Shown: positions 31,901 to 39,600, counted from the stretch's first letter. The stretch: 64,000 bases of DNA from Paenibacillus polymyxa (GCF_001719045.1 NZ_CP015423.1:744001-808000); one strand, 5' to 3'. Notes: a model not told the origin generated them from the letters alone. Numbers and translations are program-made.

Positions 31901-33641
31901 GATTGCAGTAGCTTGCATGTTTTTCCTGGTACTTCGAAAGATCCCATCGGGTTACCTCTTCCACTAAATCGTCACCGTTCTTAAGGTGATTCCAAAGCTC
32001 ATGTACATTATCAGATCCAGCAAACCGCCCGCTCATTCCAATAATCGCAATGGGCTCCCTTGGTGTTAAAGCTTTCTCTTTATCCTTCTTATTGGGTCTG
32101 TCCTGCTCAAAGGATATACTTGCCGTTTCAACGGGATGAAGAATATGATCCTTGTCTTTAGGTTTTTGGATGTCGCGACTTGCATCTTCCATGTTGTCTA
32201 TTGGATTAGCGCTCTGGTCCAAGACTTGTGAAACTTTATCTCCATATTGGCTTAAAATGTATAGCGTCAGTTGTTTTACCGAACTGTAATCGAAGATGTC
32301 GGTAGTTTGCAAATGAATCCCCAGCCCCTGATTGACAGCCTGCACAAAGTTGACGCCAAGAATGGAGTCCAGCCCATAATCTGCGAATGACTCATGAATA
32401 TCAATCATAGTAAAGTCCACATTCAAAGCCTCTACCAGCTTCCCTACGATAAGCTCCTTGACATACTCTTCAGCCATCTCGCTTGTTACATCAATATCTG
32501 ATCGAATTCCTTCGTCACGCTGTTTCATTTGAGATTTGTCGTGTTCAGGCTCCTGTTTGTTCAGAATCATACCATCGCTTTCTGCCACAATAATTTGTTG
32601 ACCTATATCATGCGCTTCCTGAGCAGGGAAGAAAACGGACCGGAAACCCTCCATCTCCAATACCTTTTGCCAACTTTCGGGATATAACCCGGGAGAGCCT
32701 GGAATGCGCAGCTCCGGGTCATTATAAAGCCACCATCCCTCTAAAAGGCCAAAGGATAGATGGTTTAACAGAGAGTTACCGCTGATTTCATTTATAAGAA
32801 TCAGACCGTTTTCTCGCAGCGCCGCTTTGACATTGCGTAACGTTTGGCGAATGTTCCGTGTGGCGTGCAATACATTGGTGGCAATCGCAATATCATATCC
32901 ACCTGTATCAATATCTTGTCCCTGAGCCGACTCTTCCACATTAAAAATCTGATAAGTCAGGTAAGGATTTTTCGGACCGTACTCTTTTTGTGCATGTAAT
33001 AAAAATGCTCTGGATTTGTCGGTATAGCAATATTCTTGAATATGCTCCCGATAAGGTTCGAGCTTCTGGAAGACCAAAGCGCTAGTACCTCCAGTGCCTG
33101 CACCAATTTCAATGATTCGAATCGGTACCGACGGGTTATGCTTGATCCGCTCATTTAGATAGGAAACTACGATATCTCCCAGCACTTCATTAAAGTAATC
33201 CGCTGCAGGACTGTTCTTATATATACCTTCTACCAGTTTCATGGAGGAATTAGGAAAAATGATATCGGTGGCTGGTATCTTCCCGGTTAAAATTTCCGGC
33301 AGCTTGCGCAAGATCAATTCTACCAAAAATACCCAGGCTGAGAGATCCGGATTTTTCAGCCATGCCCCTTTCTTCCATTCCCACTCCTTCCATACAGCCT
33401 GCAAATCGACCGAAGCAGTACCCGCTACGCTATATGACTCTCCATTGCAGTACAAATACTGATTCCGTACCAAAATCTCTATGCTTTCTTCAAGCCAACG
33501 ATCGTATAAATTCAGTAAGCCGTTTTTTGTTTTAAAATCCGCGATCATAGCTTTCTTTTCCATTTGCGCATATGGACATAATCCCATCAAGCGCAAATGG
33601 CTCCATAACAGCCTGCATAAGATATCATTCATTTCCTTCAT
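13944..33641 (-). CDS. Trans-AT PKS, MT-ACP and five further KS modules, two beta-branch stations
   Basis: A 6565-residue PKS. The ATG at 33,639-33,641 sits behind GGAGG and overlaps the previous gene by 17 bases, so translation is probably coupled. Domains by approximate residue: C-methyltransferase 14-360 (EIGAGTGG near 177); ACP 384-467; KS 530-942; KR 1145-1547; ACP 1597-1677; KS 1727-2167; tandem ACPs 2437-2514 and 2575-2654; KS 2717-3142 (EMHGTGT instead of EAHGTGT); DH 3330-3580; KR 3625-4034; ACP 4075-4152; KS 4207-4649; DH 4840-5097; KR 5142-5547; ACP 5584-5664; KS 5722-6159; ACP 6444-6519; docking tail. The N-terminal MT-ACP completes the KS that ends the previous protein, giving an alpha-methyl beta-keto unit. 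The tandem ACPs and last ACP carry the beta-branching signature with Trp six residues after the serine, and neither module has KR or DH, so the ketone is free for the HMG-CoA-synthase cassette. The first DH has HxxxGxxxxS, not P. No AT. Confidence 0.93.
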   Translation of the reverse strand: MKEMNDILCRLLWSHLRLMGLCPYAQMEKKAMIADFKTKNGLLNLYDRWLEESIEILVRNQYLYCNGESYSVAGTASVDLQAVWKEWEWKKGAWLKNPDLSAWVFLVELILRKLPEILTGKIPATDIIFPNSSMKLVEGIYKNSPAADYFNEVLGDIVVSYLNERIKHNPSVPIRIIEIGAGTGGTSALVFQKLEPYREHIQEYCYTDKSRAFLLHAQKEYGPKNPYLTYQIFNVEESAQGQDIDTGGYDIAIATNVLHATRNIRQTLRNVKAALRENGLILINEISGNSLLNHLSFGLLEGWWLYNDPELRIPGSPGLYPESWQKVLEMEGFRSVFFPAQEAHDIGQQIIVAESDGMILNKQEPEHDKSQMKQRDEGIRSDIDVTSEMAEEYVKELIVGKLVEALNVDFTMIDIHESFADYGLDSILGVNFVQAVNQGLGIHLQTTDIFDYSSVKQLTLYILSQYGDKVSQVLDQSANPIDNMEDASRDIQKPKDKDHILHPVETASISFEQDRPNKKDKEKALTPREPIAIIGMSGRFAGSDNVHELWNHLKNGDDLVEEVTRWDLSKYQEKHASYCNHGSFLGDIDKFDPLFFNISGLEATYMDPQQRLFLEEAWHALEDAGYAGTGMEGRRCGVYVGCAEGDYQQLLGEDLPPQALWGHMGSVIPARISYYLNLHGPAIAVDTACSSSLVAVHLACQSLWTGETDMALAGGVYIHTTPRCYLYGDRAGMLSRSGRCYTFDDRADGMVPGEALGAIVLKRLHEAVADGDHIYGVILGSAINQDGTTNGLTAPSQKSQERLEQNVYDTFHIHPEQIQMVEAHGTGTKLGDPIEYQALTRTFRKYTDKKEYCAIGSIKTNIGHTQIAAGITGMIKLLLSLKNKQIPPTLHFRSGNSNIQFADSPFYVNTYLQDWEVEPGVRRCAAVSSFGASGTNAHMVIEEAPQTERRHSEKPAYFIPLSARTSKQLRQQVEQLLAYCEQEPKADCGNMSYTLLLGRKHCNHRLACVARNQGELVMSLKKWLEKGSASQVYHSELHEKDQRIQTSLKRYGDECIYNCQNASDTREYLELLTTIADLYVQGYSLDFECLFSNEQYSRIPLPTYPFAKEQYWAPRSEDKITGGRAAEGEPKFSVARAAEASAVTSSRTLLFEPTWKKQDVPLEAEVTAYDRRMVLLCEPDEALHERLEASLNGAVQVLAFRSGKNRIDQRFQAYAIQAFESIQSILKDKPEGRVLVQIVVRNAGEGRLFAGLSGLLKTARLENPKFIGQLIEVEQGEQAEGILAKLEDNSRSPMDGWIRYENGQRTIACWSRLETSGQEERLPWRDGGVYLITGGSGSLGLLVAEEIARQTQAATFILTGRSPLDRDKQTKLQELESSGASVVYRQADITHRNTVIGLLDSIQQEFGRVHGIIHCAGVIQDNFIIKKTSEEFLEVLGPKVSGLVHLDEASSGQNLDFFVLFSSISGSLGNPGQADYSTANAFMDAYAEYRNALVGAKQRRGQTLSIRWPLWKEGGMRIDADTEQIMTQNMGITTMQTRSGMRALYQSLASGKEQVMVMEGESEKIEAYLAKAVSQAGVHAIQVAISNQATPKLDAGQLYDKTLYRLKVLLGEVTRLSVSSIEAHEPLERYGIDSIMITQLNAKLAGFFGELSQTLFYEYQTLHALTEYFVAEYPQECMQWTGISHDMQPVEEILAAPLCAEEEAVPAAAKAEAKPVRSLAGSAPGEMREPIAIIGMAGKYPWSRDMNEYWENLKAGKDCVTEIPSERWTLEGFFHPDSQEAVANGKSYSKWGGFIEEFADFDPRFFNIAPREALGMDPQERLFIEACWEALEDAGYTREQLAVRHNRRVGVFAGITKTGFDLYGLDLWRKGTQIYPHTSFSSVANRISYLFNLQGPSMPIDTMCSSSLTAIHEACEHLYRGECEMAIAGGVNLYLHPLSYVGLCANHMLSADGQCKSFGEGGNGFVPGEGAGVVLLKPLSKAIADGDLIHAVIRGTSINHGGKTNGYTVPNPTAQGELIRAALERAGVHARTVSYIEAHGTGTELGDPIEVTGLTQAFRKDTPDTGFCAIGSVKSNIGHLEAAAGIAGVGKIILQMKNRTLVPSLHAQELNPNIHFGQTPFVVQQELGEWRRPVVEIDGETREYPRIAGISSFGAGGSNAHVIIEEYIAEEKVPMSVTAQKPAIIVLSAKNEERLKKQAERMLAVMREGQLSESSLADVAYTLQVGREAMEERLAVIAGSMQELVDKLEGFLEGRDGIPELYRGQVKRNKEALTALVEDEDMERMIAAWIGKRKYSKVVDLWVKGLAMDWNLLYGDAKPRRISLPAYPFARERYWITDIMSPSVERVSSVERAVTEAQEKAIPVQTHAMQPTALMQSVFLNSSEKPSAISLPNLLDRQPHLSKSANQEGTTIMLTSLEETSHTLEDEKKTEALSSIPSAISAEILQEELTTSLAQALYIDRSDIDSDRNFVDLGLDSIIGVEWVRSINKHYNTAIAATKVYDYPTIRDFSKFVEKELLSKSIASFSAQSISDHSPAEYSPSSVALEQEKSAEASIQVNLMPISFERQAQASMAECSASAELLQEELTVSLAEALYMERSEIEADKNFIDTGLDSIIGVEWVRNINKRYGTSIAATKVYDYPTIRQFATFLAQEINKHGGSFNQQFLSTVPDTDKPIAKVHSKGPDTMQCSPRLSPKGEPEPFHLVKVAEDSSPLPSENKDVIAIVGISGRYPGAEDVQQYWDNLALGKNSIIEIPKERWDVSQYYDPRPAQEGKINCKWLGVLEDMEYFDPLFFNISPTEAEGMDPQQRIFMQEAYKAIEDAGYSGSQLGNKKCGVYLGILNNEYSMLRYKHQAQFTNTTGNSNAIAAARISYFLNLKGPAISVDTACSSSLVATHLACQALSNGEIEMALVGGVSLYLTPESYVGMSASGMLSPDGRCKAFDNSANGFVPGEGVGALVLKRLKDAEADRDHIYGVIIGSGINQDGKTNGITAPSTNSQIELEREIYNKYQIEPESISYVEMHGTGTKLGDPIELEALSTAFKEKTDQKNYCAIGSVKSNIGHTSAAAGIASVQKVLLCMKHRKLVPTLNFKNPNEHFDFDNSPFYVNTELNAWEPSHGDKRRAAVSSFGFSGTNAHLIIEEYRPGTGTSTTSPTAADIHNPVLFVLSAKGEKQLKTYAERMRSFIASQENLNLSDMGYTLQVSREPMDYRLAFVADSKEAMLKTLEGFVNHDPLAGVLTAQVKKSKDGIVMFEADEDAKSLLETWIKKRKLKKIAELWVKGLTIDWNKLYGDIKPYRISLPTYPFARERCWAPELDSKAGKGMTSVTAASLHPLLHLNTSDFSEQRFSSTFTGQEFFLKDHVVNGRKVLSGAACLEMVRAAVDQATGSDEGGPTGICLKNVVWARPIIVEHGPLQLHIGLFLDDHQEISYEIYGESEEADAGIVIYSYGSAARRSAAEVPALNIKDLQNVCSRNFDPTQLYRVFRDMGMDYGPGHQGIEMVYAGEGQVLAKLCLPSSVSDNQSQFVLHPTMIDSALQATIGLTLGSGEIKPSLPYAIQEVEIIKNCSSIMWALIRYNADGIAEEKAQKLDIDLSDETGAICVRIKGYSSRILNRDSISSDVQSNSSNLMLEPVWKEQGIALEAEMPAYDRHVVLLCKPSGISREQVEARMDGVQCMVLQPDRNGIAEQFQRYAVQVVEEIQSIFREKPNGKVLIQIAISGQEEQQLFSGLSGLLKTARLEHSKLVGQLIELGQDEDWGAIIDILKENSCSLEDIQIRYEKGTRWVSSWNEVHISQEAAGNPWKDGGVYLITGGAGGLGLIFAREITDKVHKAVLILTGRSALDESKRAEIKKLEALGARIIYRQVDVTQEQAVTDLIQEIQEEFGNINGIIHSAGVIRDNRILQKNSEEMLEVLAPKVLGTVNLDQASKNLPLDFFILFSSVAGGLGNQGQADYSAANAFMDAYAGYRNTLIASKQRQGQTLSINWPLWKEGGMRIDEETEKLVRQRTGMSGMSTSSGIQALYRGMIAGVDQVMVMEGNLAKMKKTMGLITTPETRQPEKVTGISEASSESNVVPDLLDKVQAAMIQAVSKLLKVKLEDIDAHVEMSEYGFDSILLTQFTNNINHLYQLELTPDIFFEYTTIHDFTRYLVDEYDAVLGEQFAVHARTEPAVQAVEDGREDSTRGRRQRFRFAGGNVLSNPQLTQAAPEPIAIVGMSGVFPMARDVDEFWKNLEEGRDSITEIPEDRWDWKTYYGDPEQEANKTNIKWGGFIDGIYEFDPLFFGISPREAALMDPQQRLLMTYIWKAIEDAGIQAGSLSGTRTGIFVGTANSGYSGMIYQGNVGVEAYSSSGMAPSVGPNRMSYFLNIHGPSEPVETACSSSLVAIHRAVRAIEDGSCEMAIAGGVNVIITPELHISFNKAGMLCEDGRCKTFSNKANGYVRGEGAGMLFLKKLKDAEKDGDHIYGVIRGTAVNHGGRANSLTAPNPRAQADVLVNAYTKAGIDPRTVSYIEAHGTGTELGDPIEINGLKAAFKELYENTEGPGITESHCGLGSVKTNIGHLELASGIAGVIKVLLQLKHKKLVKSLHCDAINPYIKLEGSPFYIVQEAQEWKPQRDTRGENIPRRAGVSSFGFGGANAHLVIEEYIPGKQEQNSITLTTPKSAIVVLSAKSEGQLQEQAQLLLAAIGEHPFTDSSLVDIAYTLQVGREAMEERLAFVAGSLRELEEKLKGFVEGRDGIHGLHVGHAKRHREENRAREDGEGAGTAIDVLVSEGSYGKIADLWVKGVVIDWALLYGEAKPNRISLPTYPFAKERYCITDINKRTGASGVVLERETAVGIHPLLQRNTSNIYGLQFSSIFTGKEFFLSDHVIRGQKLLPGVAYLEMARAAVEQVAGSPEDKWTSIWLKDVDWIRPVVVGEKSVDVSVGLYPQDGGEIAYEIYSKSGATDTELVVHSEGRAVIVPVAEIPAIDIETLLEQCSLGSFSSRQCYEAFAAMQVSYGPGHQGIEKIYIGVGQALAKLSLPSSVYHTMEHFVMHPSLMDSALQATIGLIMSAGDRKASIKPALPFALEELVVFNKCTSEMWAWIRNSEDSRQNGSLQKLDIDLCDEQGNVCVRMKGFSSRVAEGGTGGPDEWTAPETLMFEPVWEEQAIALEGTAPDYQQHLVILCEPGYISGEIIESQMNGVQCLILQSEEKSIDARFRTYATQVFEAIQHILKTESKGKTLVQLVVPVQEHQHVFSGLSGLLKTACLENPVLVGQLIEMDVEQDSAGMINILQENSRGSIEPHIRYQSGRRHVAVWTEIKASGEVISIPWKDRGVFLITGGTGSLGLILAEEITRQARDIALILVGRSPLRGDTKARIEEIEALGARVVFRQADVANKRAVEDLIRDIQEEFGKLDGIVHSAGMVSDNFIIKKTREELQNVLAPKVTGLVNLDQACKEIPLDFFILFSSVAGSLGNIGQADYAAANAFMDAYAKYRSTLVERAQRQGRTISVNWPLWKEGGMRIDGETEKIMEGMGMFAMETGAGIRALYQSLASEKNQVMVLEGHASQLRETLLQQPSLNQTGDASSMIRESEMGSVIGQDLLAEKAANYLKQLLATSIRLPARQIETDAPMEKYGIDSIMIKQLTRELEKTFGTLPKTLFFEYQNIRELTQYFLKVHQKQLIKLLGIETEDATKDFKPSTVENDPVRSLSNSRKQSRFMPVQASFQPQPERAGRSEEIAIIGLSGMYPDAENIREFWNNLRDGKDCITEIPKDRWDHSMHFDEDRDQSGKTYSKWGGFIKGVDQFDPMFFNISPREAQIIDPQERLFLKCVYETIEDAGYTREALGLERGLGQDRNVGVFVGVMYEEYQLYGAQEQARGRMIAVPGNPASIANRVSYFCNFHGPSMAVDTMCSSSLTTIHLACQSLQQGECELAIAGGVNVSIHPNKYLMLGQGRFVSSKGRCESFGQGGDGYVPGEGVGAVLLKPLAKAIADGDHIYGVVKGTSVNHGGKTNGFSVPNPHAQARVIGRAFKKAGINPRTISYIEAHGTGTSLGDPIEIAGLQKVFQEYTEDKQFCAIGSAKSNIGHCESAAGIAGVTKVLLQLKYGQIVPSLHSKTLNPNIDFSDSPFIVQQELGEWKRPVVTMNGKTVEYPRIAGISSFGAGGSNAHVLIEEYIPEEQETRQAATSLQNPVMIVLSARNKERLEEQVQRLLAELKEPEYSQISLEDIAFTLQVGREAMEERLAVIVKSTRELTGKLESFLAGDENIDGLYWGQAKKNKDILAVLEADEDMAKMVDSWISKGKYTKLAELWVKGLLFDWTRLYENTSPRRISLPTYPFAKESYWIFARGGESRDVEAESPVADVSVQELVSSPPAVNHSNDNVQRQTLAKVPEKPQGILLSSVSNIQMVADKPEKSAALAESKPAPRQPEAKPSSSPPAARDEAKRSTYAPTAVRIEALEKELVESLAKSLSMNEKDIGRDDQFIDMGLDSIIGVEWVQAVNKRFGTAIPATRVYDYPNIKEFSKFLAKELNKSAGDTNQASTEPKPKQPMQALIQKVLQGELDFEQADQLFNQLHS
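14085..14315 (-). other. Single beta-branching ACP at the end of the second megasynthase
   Basis: The carrier site reads GLDSIIGVEW, so Trp lies six residues after the phosphopantetheine serine. This is the published flag for ACPs recognised by HMG-CoA-synthase cassettes (Haines and co-workers, mupirocin work). It follows a KS without any KR or DH, so its beta-ketone stays available. The next protein begins with a fused ECH domain, so the second branch is probably processed across this protein interface. Confidence 0.85.
25680..26330 (-). other. Tandem beta-branching ACP pair
   Basis: Two similar carrier domains sit in a row, each with GLDSIIGVEWV and followed by a matching AATKVYDYPTIR stretch. 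They are separated by a low-complexity linker rich in Ser, Ala and Glu. Both have the Trp six residues after Ser that marks beta-branching ACPs. They follow a KS with no reductive domains. Doublets of this kind usually raise flux through HMG-CoA-synthase-dependent branching. Confidence 0.88.
26626..30215 (-). repeat. 3.6-kb near-identical KR-ACP-KS block, copy 1
   Basis: This block matches 33,965-37,554 base for base over long stretches, with a constant offset of 7339, so there is no net insertion or deletion. It runs from the start of the KR structural part through ACP and KS to eight or so codons after the LPAYPF motif that follows the KS. At the low end identity stops just after WITDI. Visible differences cluster near 28,010-28,060 in the KS and near 28,860-28,920 in the linker before the ACP. 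Confidence 0.9.
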
Positions 33642-36600
33642 CTGTAAGCCTCCATTCCCGTTCAGTCCCTCGTGTCGCTCCATCCTGTTCCGAGTAAGCT
33701 TTGCTGTCGACTGTAGTCGAGGACATTGTCTCGTATGCAGCCGCTAGATAAGAAAGATCTGGCATCTTCTTTATTTTTACACTGGCAGAAATATGACTCT
33801 GGATGTTTTGGATATACGAAGGAATAGCTTCGAGATTTGAAGCATCGATGTCTTCCTTATTCATTTCCGAAACATTTGCCGGTTTGGCAAGTGCCTTTTG
33901 GGCAATGAACGAATCTGTTGGCTTTACAGCATCTGCAGATTCAATGGAAGCCGATTTAGTTTTAATATCCGTGATCCAGTACCGCTCTCTCGCAAAAGGA
34001 TAGGCCGGCAGGCTGATTCGCCGCGGCTTGGCATCCCCATAAAGCAGGTTCCAATCCATTGCCAGTCCCTTGACCCAGAGATCAACAACCTTCGAATATT
34101 TCCTTTTCCCTATCCAGGCAGCAATCATTCTCTCCATGTCTTCATCTTCTACCAGCGCCGTCAGCGCCTCCTTATTCCGTTTGACCTGGCCCCGGTACAA
34201 CTCAGGGATTCCATCTCGTCCTTCCAGGAATCCTTCCAGCTTGTCCACCAGTTCCTGCATGGACCCTGCAATCACTGCCAAGCGCTCTTCCATGGCTTCG
34301 CGTCCCACCTGCAGCGTGTAGGCCACATCGGCCAGACTGCTTTCGCTAAGCTGTCCTTCCCGCATAACGGCTAGCATTCTCTCGGCCTGTTTTTTCAGTC
34401 GTTCTTCATTTTTGGCTGACAATACGATGATCGCAGGCTTTTGAGCCGTAACGTTCATGGGCACCTTCTCTTCCGCAATGTACTCTTCGATGATGACATG
34501 TGCATTGGAGCCTCCCGCTCCAAACGATGAAATCCCGGCAATCCTCGGATATTCCCGCGTCTCTCCATCGATCTCAACCACCGGCCGTCTCCATTCCCCC
34601 AGCTCCTGCTGGACGACGAACGGCGTCTGACCGAAATGGATGTTCGGATTCAATTCTTGGGCATGCAGGCTGGGAACCAGCGTCCGGTTTTTCATCTGCA
34701 AGATGATTTTTCCCACCCCGGCGATGCCCGCTGCTGCCTCCAGATGTCCGATGTTGGACTTCACAGAGCCTATGGCGCAGAATCCCGTATCCGGCGTATC
34801 CTTCCTGAATGCCTGGGTCAGACCCGTCACTTCAATCGGGTCTCCCAGCTCCGTGCCTGTCCCGTGGGCTTCAATATAGCTGACCGTCCGCGCATGTACC
34901 CCCGCTCGCTCTAGGGCCGCCCGGATCAGTTCCCCTTGGGCTGTCGGGTTCGGCACCGTATAGCCGTTGGTCTTACCTCCATGGTTAATGCTTGTCCCCC
35001 GGATCACCGCATGGATGAGGTCCCCATCAGCGATCGCCTTGGACAGCGGCTTTAATAGGACGACCCCCGCGCCTTCTCCAGGGACAAACCCATTGCCTCC
35101 TTTGCCGAAGCTCTTGCACTGCCCGTCTGCTGACAGCATGTGGTTAGCGCAAAGTCCGACATAGCTGAGCGGATGGAGATACAGATTTACTCCGCCTGCA
35201 ATAGCCATTTCGCATTCTCCGCGGTACAGATGCTCACAAGCTTCATGAATCGCGGTCAACGAGGACGAACACATCGTATCGATCGGCATGCTTGGCCCTT
35301 GCAAATTAAAGAGGTACGAAATCCTATTCGCTACCGAACTAAAGGATATTTGGGGAAATATTTGCGCTCCCTTCTTCCATAATTCCGGCCCATAGAGTTC
35401 GTAGCCCGTCTTAGTAATTCCGGCAAATACGCCTACCCGGCGGTTATGCCGCATCGCAAGCTGTTCCCGGGTGTAGCCCGCGTCCTCCAGTGCTTCCCAG
35501 CAGGCTTCAATGAACAGCCTTTCCTGCGGGTCCATACCGAGTGCTTCCCGTGGCGAAATATTGAAAAACAGCGGATCGAATTCTGCAAATCCTTCGATAA
35601 AGCTCCCCCATTTGCTGTAGCTTTTTGCATTCACCACCGCTTCCTGTGGATCAGGATGGAAGAACCCTTCCAGCGTCCAACGCTCACGCGGGATTTCGGT
35701 GACACAGTCCTTCCCTGCTTTTAGATTTTCCCAATATTCGTTCATGTCACTGGACCAGGGATACTTTCCAGCCATTCCAATGATCGCTATCGGTTCACGC
35801 ATTTCCGCAGGAGCAGACCCCGCCAAGCTCCGGACGGGCTTCGCTGCCGCCTTTGCCGCAGATGGCACGGCTTCTTCTTCGACATACAGCGTTGCCGCAA
35901 CTGTTTCCTCCGCAGGCTGTATGTCATGGCTCATCCCGGCCCACTGCATACACTCCTGCGGATATTCCGCCACAAAATATTCCGTCAAGGCGTGCAGGGT
36001 CTGGTACTCATAAAACAACGTCTGGGACAGCTCTCCAAAGAAGCCCGCCAGCTTGGCATTCAGCTGGGTAATCATGATCGAGTCGATTCCATAGGTTTCC
36101 AGCGGTTCATTGGTTTCAATGCTGCCGACGCTCAGCCGGGTCACCTCTCCAAACAGTACCTTGAGACTATGCAAGGTTTTGTCGTAGAGCAAGCCTGCAC
36201 CCAGCATAGGTACGCTTGCTTGGTTAGGTACTGCCTGAATGGCACGGACACCGGCTTGTGAAACGGCTTTCGCCAGGTAGGCCTCAATATTCTCAGGTTC
36301 CCCCTCCAAGACCATTACCTGCTCCTTGCCGGAGGCCAAGCTTTGGTACAGCGCCCTCATCCCCGACCGAGTCTGCATGGTTGTAATACCCATGTTTTGC
36401 GTCATGATCTGTTCCGTGTCCGCATCGATCCGCATCCCGCCCTCTTTCCATAGCGGCCAGCGGATGGATAACGTCTGCCCCCGCCGTTGCTTGGCCCCTA
36501 CCAGGGCATTCCGGTATTCGGCGTATGCGTCCATAAAGGCATTGGCGGTCGCATAATCAGCCTGTCCCGGATTGCCCAGGCTGCCCGATATGGAAGAAAA

Positions 36601-39600
36601 GAGCACGAAGAAGTCCAGGTCCTGACCGCTGCTCGCCTCATCCAGATGGGCTAGTCCGCTTACCTTCGGTCCCAGCACCTCTATAAATTCTTCCCTTGTT
36701 TTCTTGATGATGAAGTTATCTTGAATCACCCCTGCACAGTGGATAATCCCATGGACACGTCCATATTCCTGCTCGATGCTGTCCAGTAAATCGATAACCG
36801 TCTTCCTGTCGGTGATATCGCCTTGCCTGTACACCACGCTGGCCCCTGAAGCTTCCAGCTCCTGCAGCTTCGTCTGCTTGTCTCGGTCCAGCGGCGACCG
36901 CCCCGTCAAAATGAAGGTCGCTGCTTGCGTCTGCCGCGTAATCTCTTCTGCAACCAGCAGCCCCAGACTGCCGGAGCCGCCGGTGATCAGATAGACCCCA
37001 CTATCTCTCCATGGAAGCTCCTCTTTTTGCCCAGATGTTACAAGCCTGCTCCAGCAAGCGGTTTTCCGTTGACCTTCCTCATAGCGAATCCAGCCATCCA
37101 TCGGGCTTCGACTGTTGTCCTCCAGCTTCGCCAGGATGCCTTCCGCCTGTTCTCCCTGATCCACTTCAATCAGCTGCCCGATGAATTTTGGATTTTCTAG
37201 CCGGGCTGTCTTTAACAGCCCCGAAAGCCCCGAAAAGAGCCGCCCTTCCCCAGAGTTCCGCACCACAATCTGGACCAGTACTCTTCCCTTCGGCTTGTCT
37301 TTGAGCATACTTTGGATGCTCTCAAAGGCCTGAACAGCATAGGCCTGGAACCGCTCATCGACCCGGCCTTTTCCGGATTGAAAGGCCAGCACCTGCGCAG
37401 CTCCATTCAAGCTCGCTTCGAGTTTCTCGTGCAAAACTTCTTCCGGCTCACAAAGCAAGACCATTCGCCGATCATAGGCAGGAGCTTCGGCTTCCAGCGG
37501 TATGTCCTGCTTCTTCCAGGCAGGCTCAAATAGCAGTGTACAGCTACTTGTAACCGCTGGCGCTTTCGCTGTTTCGGTTCTTACTGCTCTGGCCTCAACC
37601 TCTGGAGCCCAACAACGCTCCTGTGCAAAAGGATACGTAGGTAGACTTATTCTTTTCGGTATGACATTGGAATATAGCAATCGCCAATCTATATAGAAGC
37701 CTTTGGCCCACAACTCTGCCAGCTTGTTCATTTCACAATTTGCAATCCATTTGTTCATTAATTCCTTGAAAACTTCTTCCTGTTCAAATAGTTGCACTGA
37801 ATCTTTTGACTGATTATTTTCTCCCCTCCAGCAGTTCTCGATATGTGCTTGTTCATTCGTGAACGATTGGAGCTTTTGTACCAGCTCGCTCGTATTCTTT
37901 ACGATAAAAGCTACCCGGTTTTTCATTGCCATTCGTCCTGTCTGAAGCGTAAAGGATACATCCGACAAATTAATGTCTTCAGAAGCTATCAAAAAATCTG
38001 AAAGCTCTTGTGCATACACTTTAAGCCGATGATAATGCCTTGCAGATAATGGAATTAGATAGATAGTATCTTCGTTCACAGAATGATCTTTAAATCGTTC
38101 TGATTCAGCATTGGCTACAAATTGTTCAAATATGGCATGAGCGTTAGTTCCGCCTATTCCAAAGGAGCTTAACGCCGCCCGGTGAGGAGACGACACCTTC
38201 TCCCATTTTTGGAGACGATCAACAACATAAAAGGGTGAATCGGGCAAATGGATATCAGAGTTTGGTTTTTCGTAATTAAGCGAAGGAGGAATCTCATTAT
38301 GGTATAGGCTTAAAGCAACTTTAATGCACCCCGCCAAACCTGCTGCAGTATCCAGATGCCCGATATTGGTTTTGACCGATCCAATACCGCAAAATTGTTT
38401 TTTGGTCGTATACTGCCTGTACGTTTCATTTAAGGCAGCAAATTCAACAGGATCGCCCAATTTTGTTCCGGTTCCATGCGTCTCGATATAACTGATAGAT
38501 TCGGGATGAATTCGGGTTGATTCTATCGTCTTCTGAATAACTTCAGCCTGACCTTTGACACTTGGGGCATAAAACCCTAATTTGTCGGTTCCATCGTTGT
38601 TCACACCTACTCCCCGTAAAAGCGCATAAATATGGTCACCGTCTCTAACGGCATCTGGCGCTTTCTTCAGTAGAACAACCCCAGCCCCTTCTCCGCCAAC
38701 CATTCCATCTGCCGACTCGTCAAAGGCTTTAATATGTCCATCACTGGAAAAATTCAAGCCGGGTTGATGCACATAGCCTAAACTGGTGAAAGGAAAGATC
38801 GTGGATGCTCCGACTAAAGCGTATTTGGCTTCACCAGATAGCAGACTCTGCGAAGCCAGACGCAATCCGACTAATGAGGAAGAGCAGTTCGAGTGCACAA
38901 ACAGACTCGGACCTTTAAATCCCAATTTATGAGAGATCATGGTAGGAATTGTTCCACCCTGTGCTAAGATCCAGGTTACATATTCATCCGCGTTCTTCAG
39001 GACATTAGGCGATTGCGATGCTAAATTGGGAATAAATGCTTGATAGAAGCTGCTGCTTGCTGACATAAACACACTGGTATCAGGAATTTCTTTGCTAATA
39101 TAGCCAGCATCCTCAACGGCTTTCCATGAATGCTGCAACAGCAATTTCATTTGAGGATCCATAAACTCGGCATTTTTCTGTGATAAACTGAAAAACTCAG
39201 GGTCGAAATACTCTTTTCCTTCAATCGTGCATCGTCCGGGAACATAGCCTCGATTCCCGACGATTTCTTTTTCCAGCCCTAATCCAACCAATTCTTCCTC
39301 GGAAAAGAAGCGAACACTCTCTACCCCTGCCCTCAAATTGCTCCAAAACTCGGCATGGTTTTTGGCCCCCGGAAAATGACATGAAATCCCTATAATTGCG
39401 AGACTATCCTCGAAATAATCTGGGTAGGGTGGCTTGAGGTCGTCTTCGCCTGAATCCATTTTCGGTAAGGCTGTATTCTCAGCAGTATCTGTTTGTTCCG
39501 GTGTATGTGATTGTTCCGTTTGAGAATCAACATTCTCACTTCTTGTTTCTGTAATATAGGCACTGAGTTCCTTAACTGTCGGATACTTGAACAATGCTGT

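Noticed and set aside
26626..37554. Duplicated block as a simple assembly error
   Set aside because: The copies differ at many scattered bases and in clustered patches, and each fits its own distinct flanks and module order, so a true duplication is more likely.
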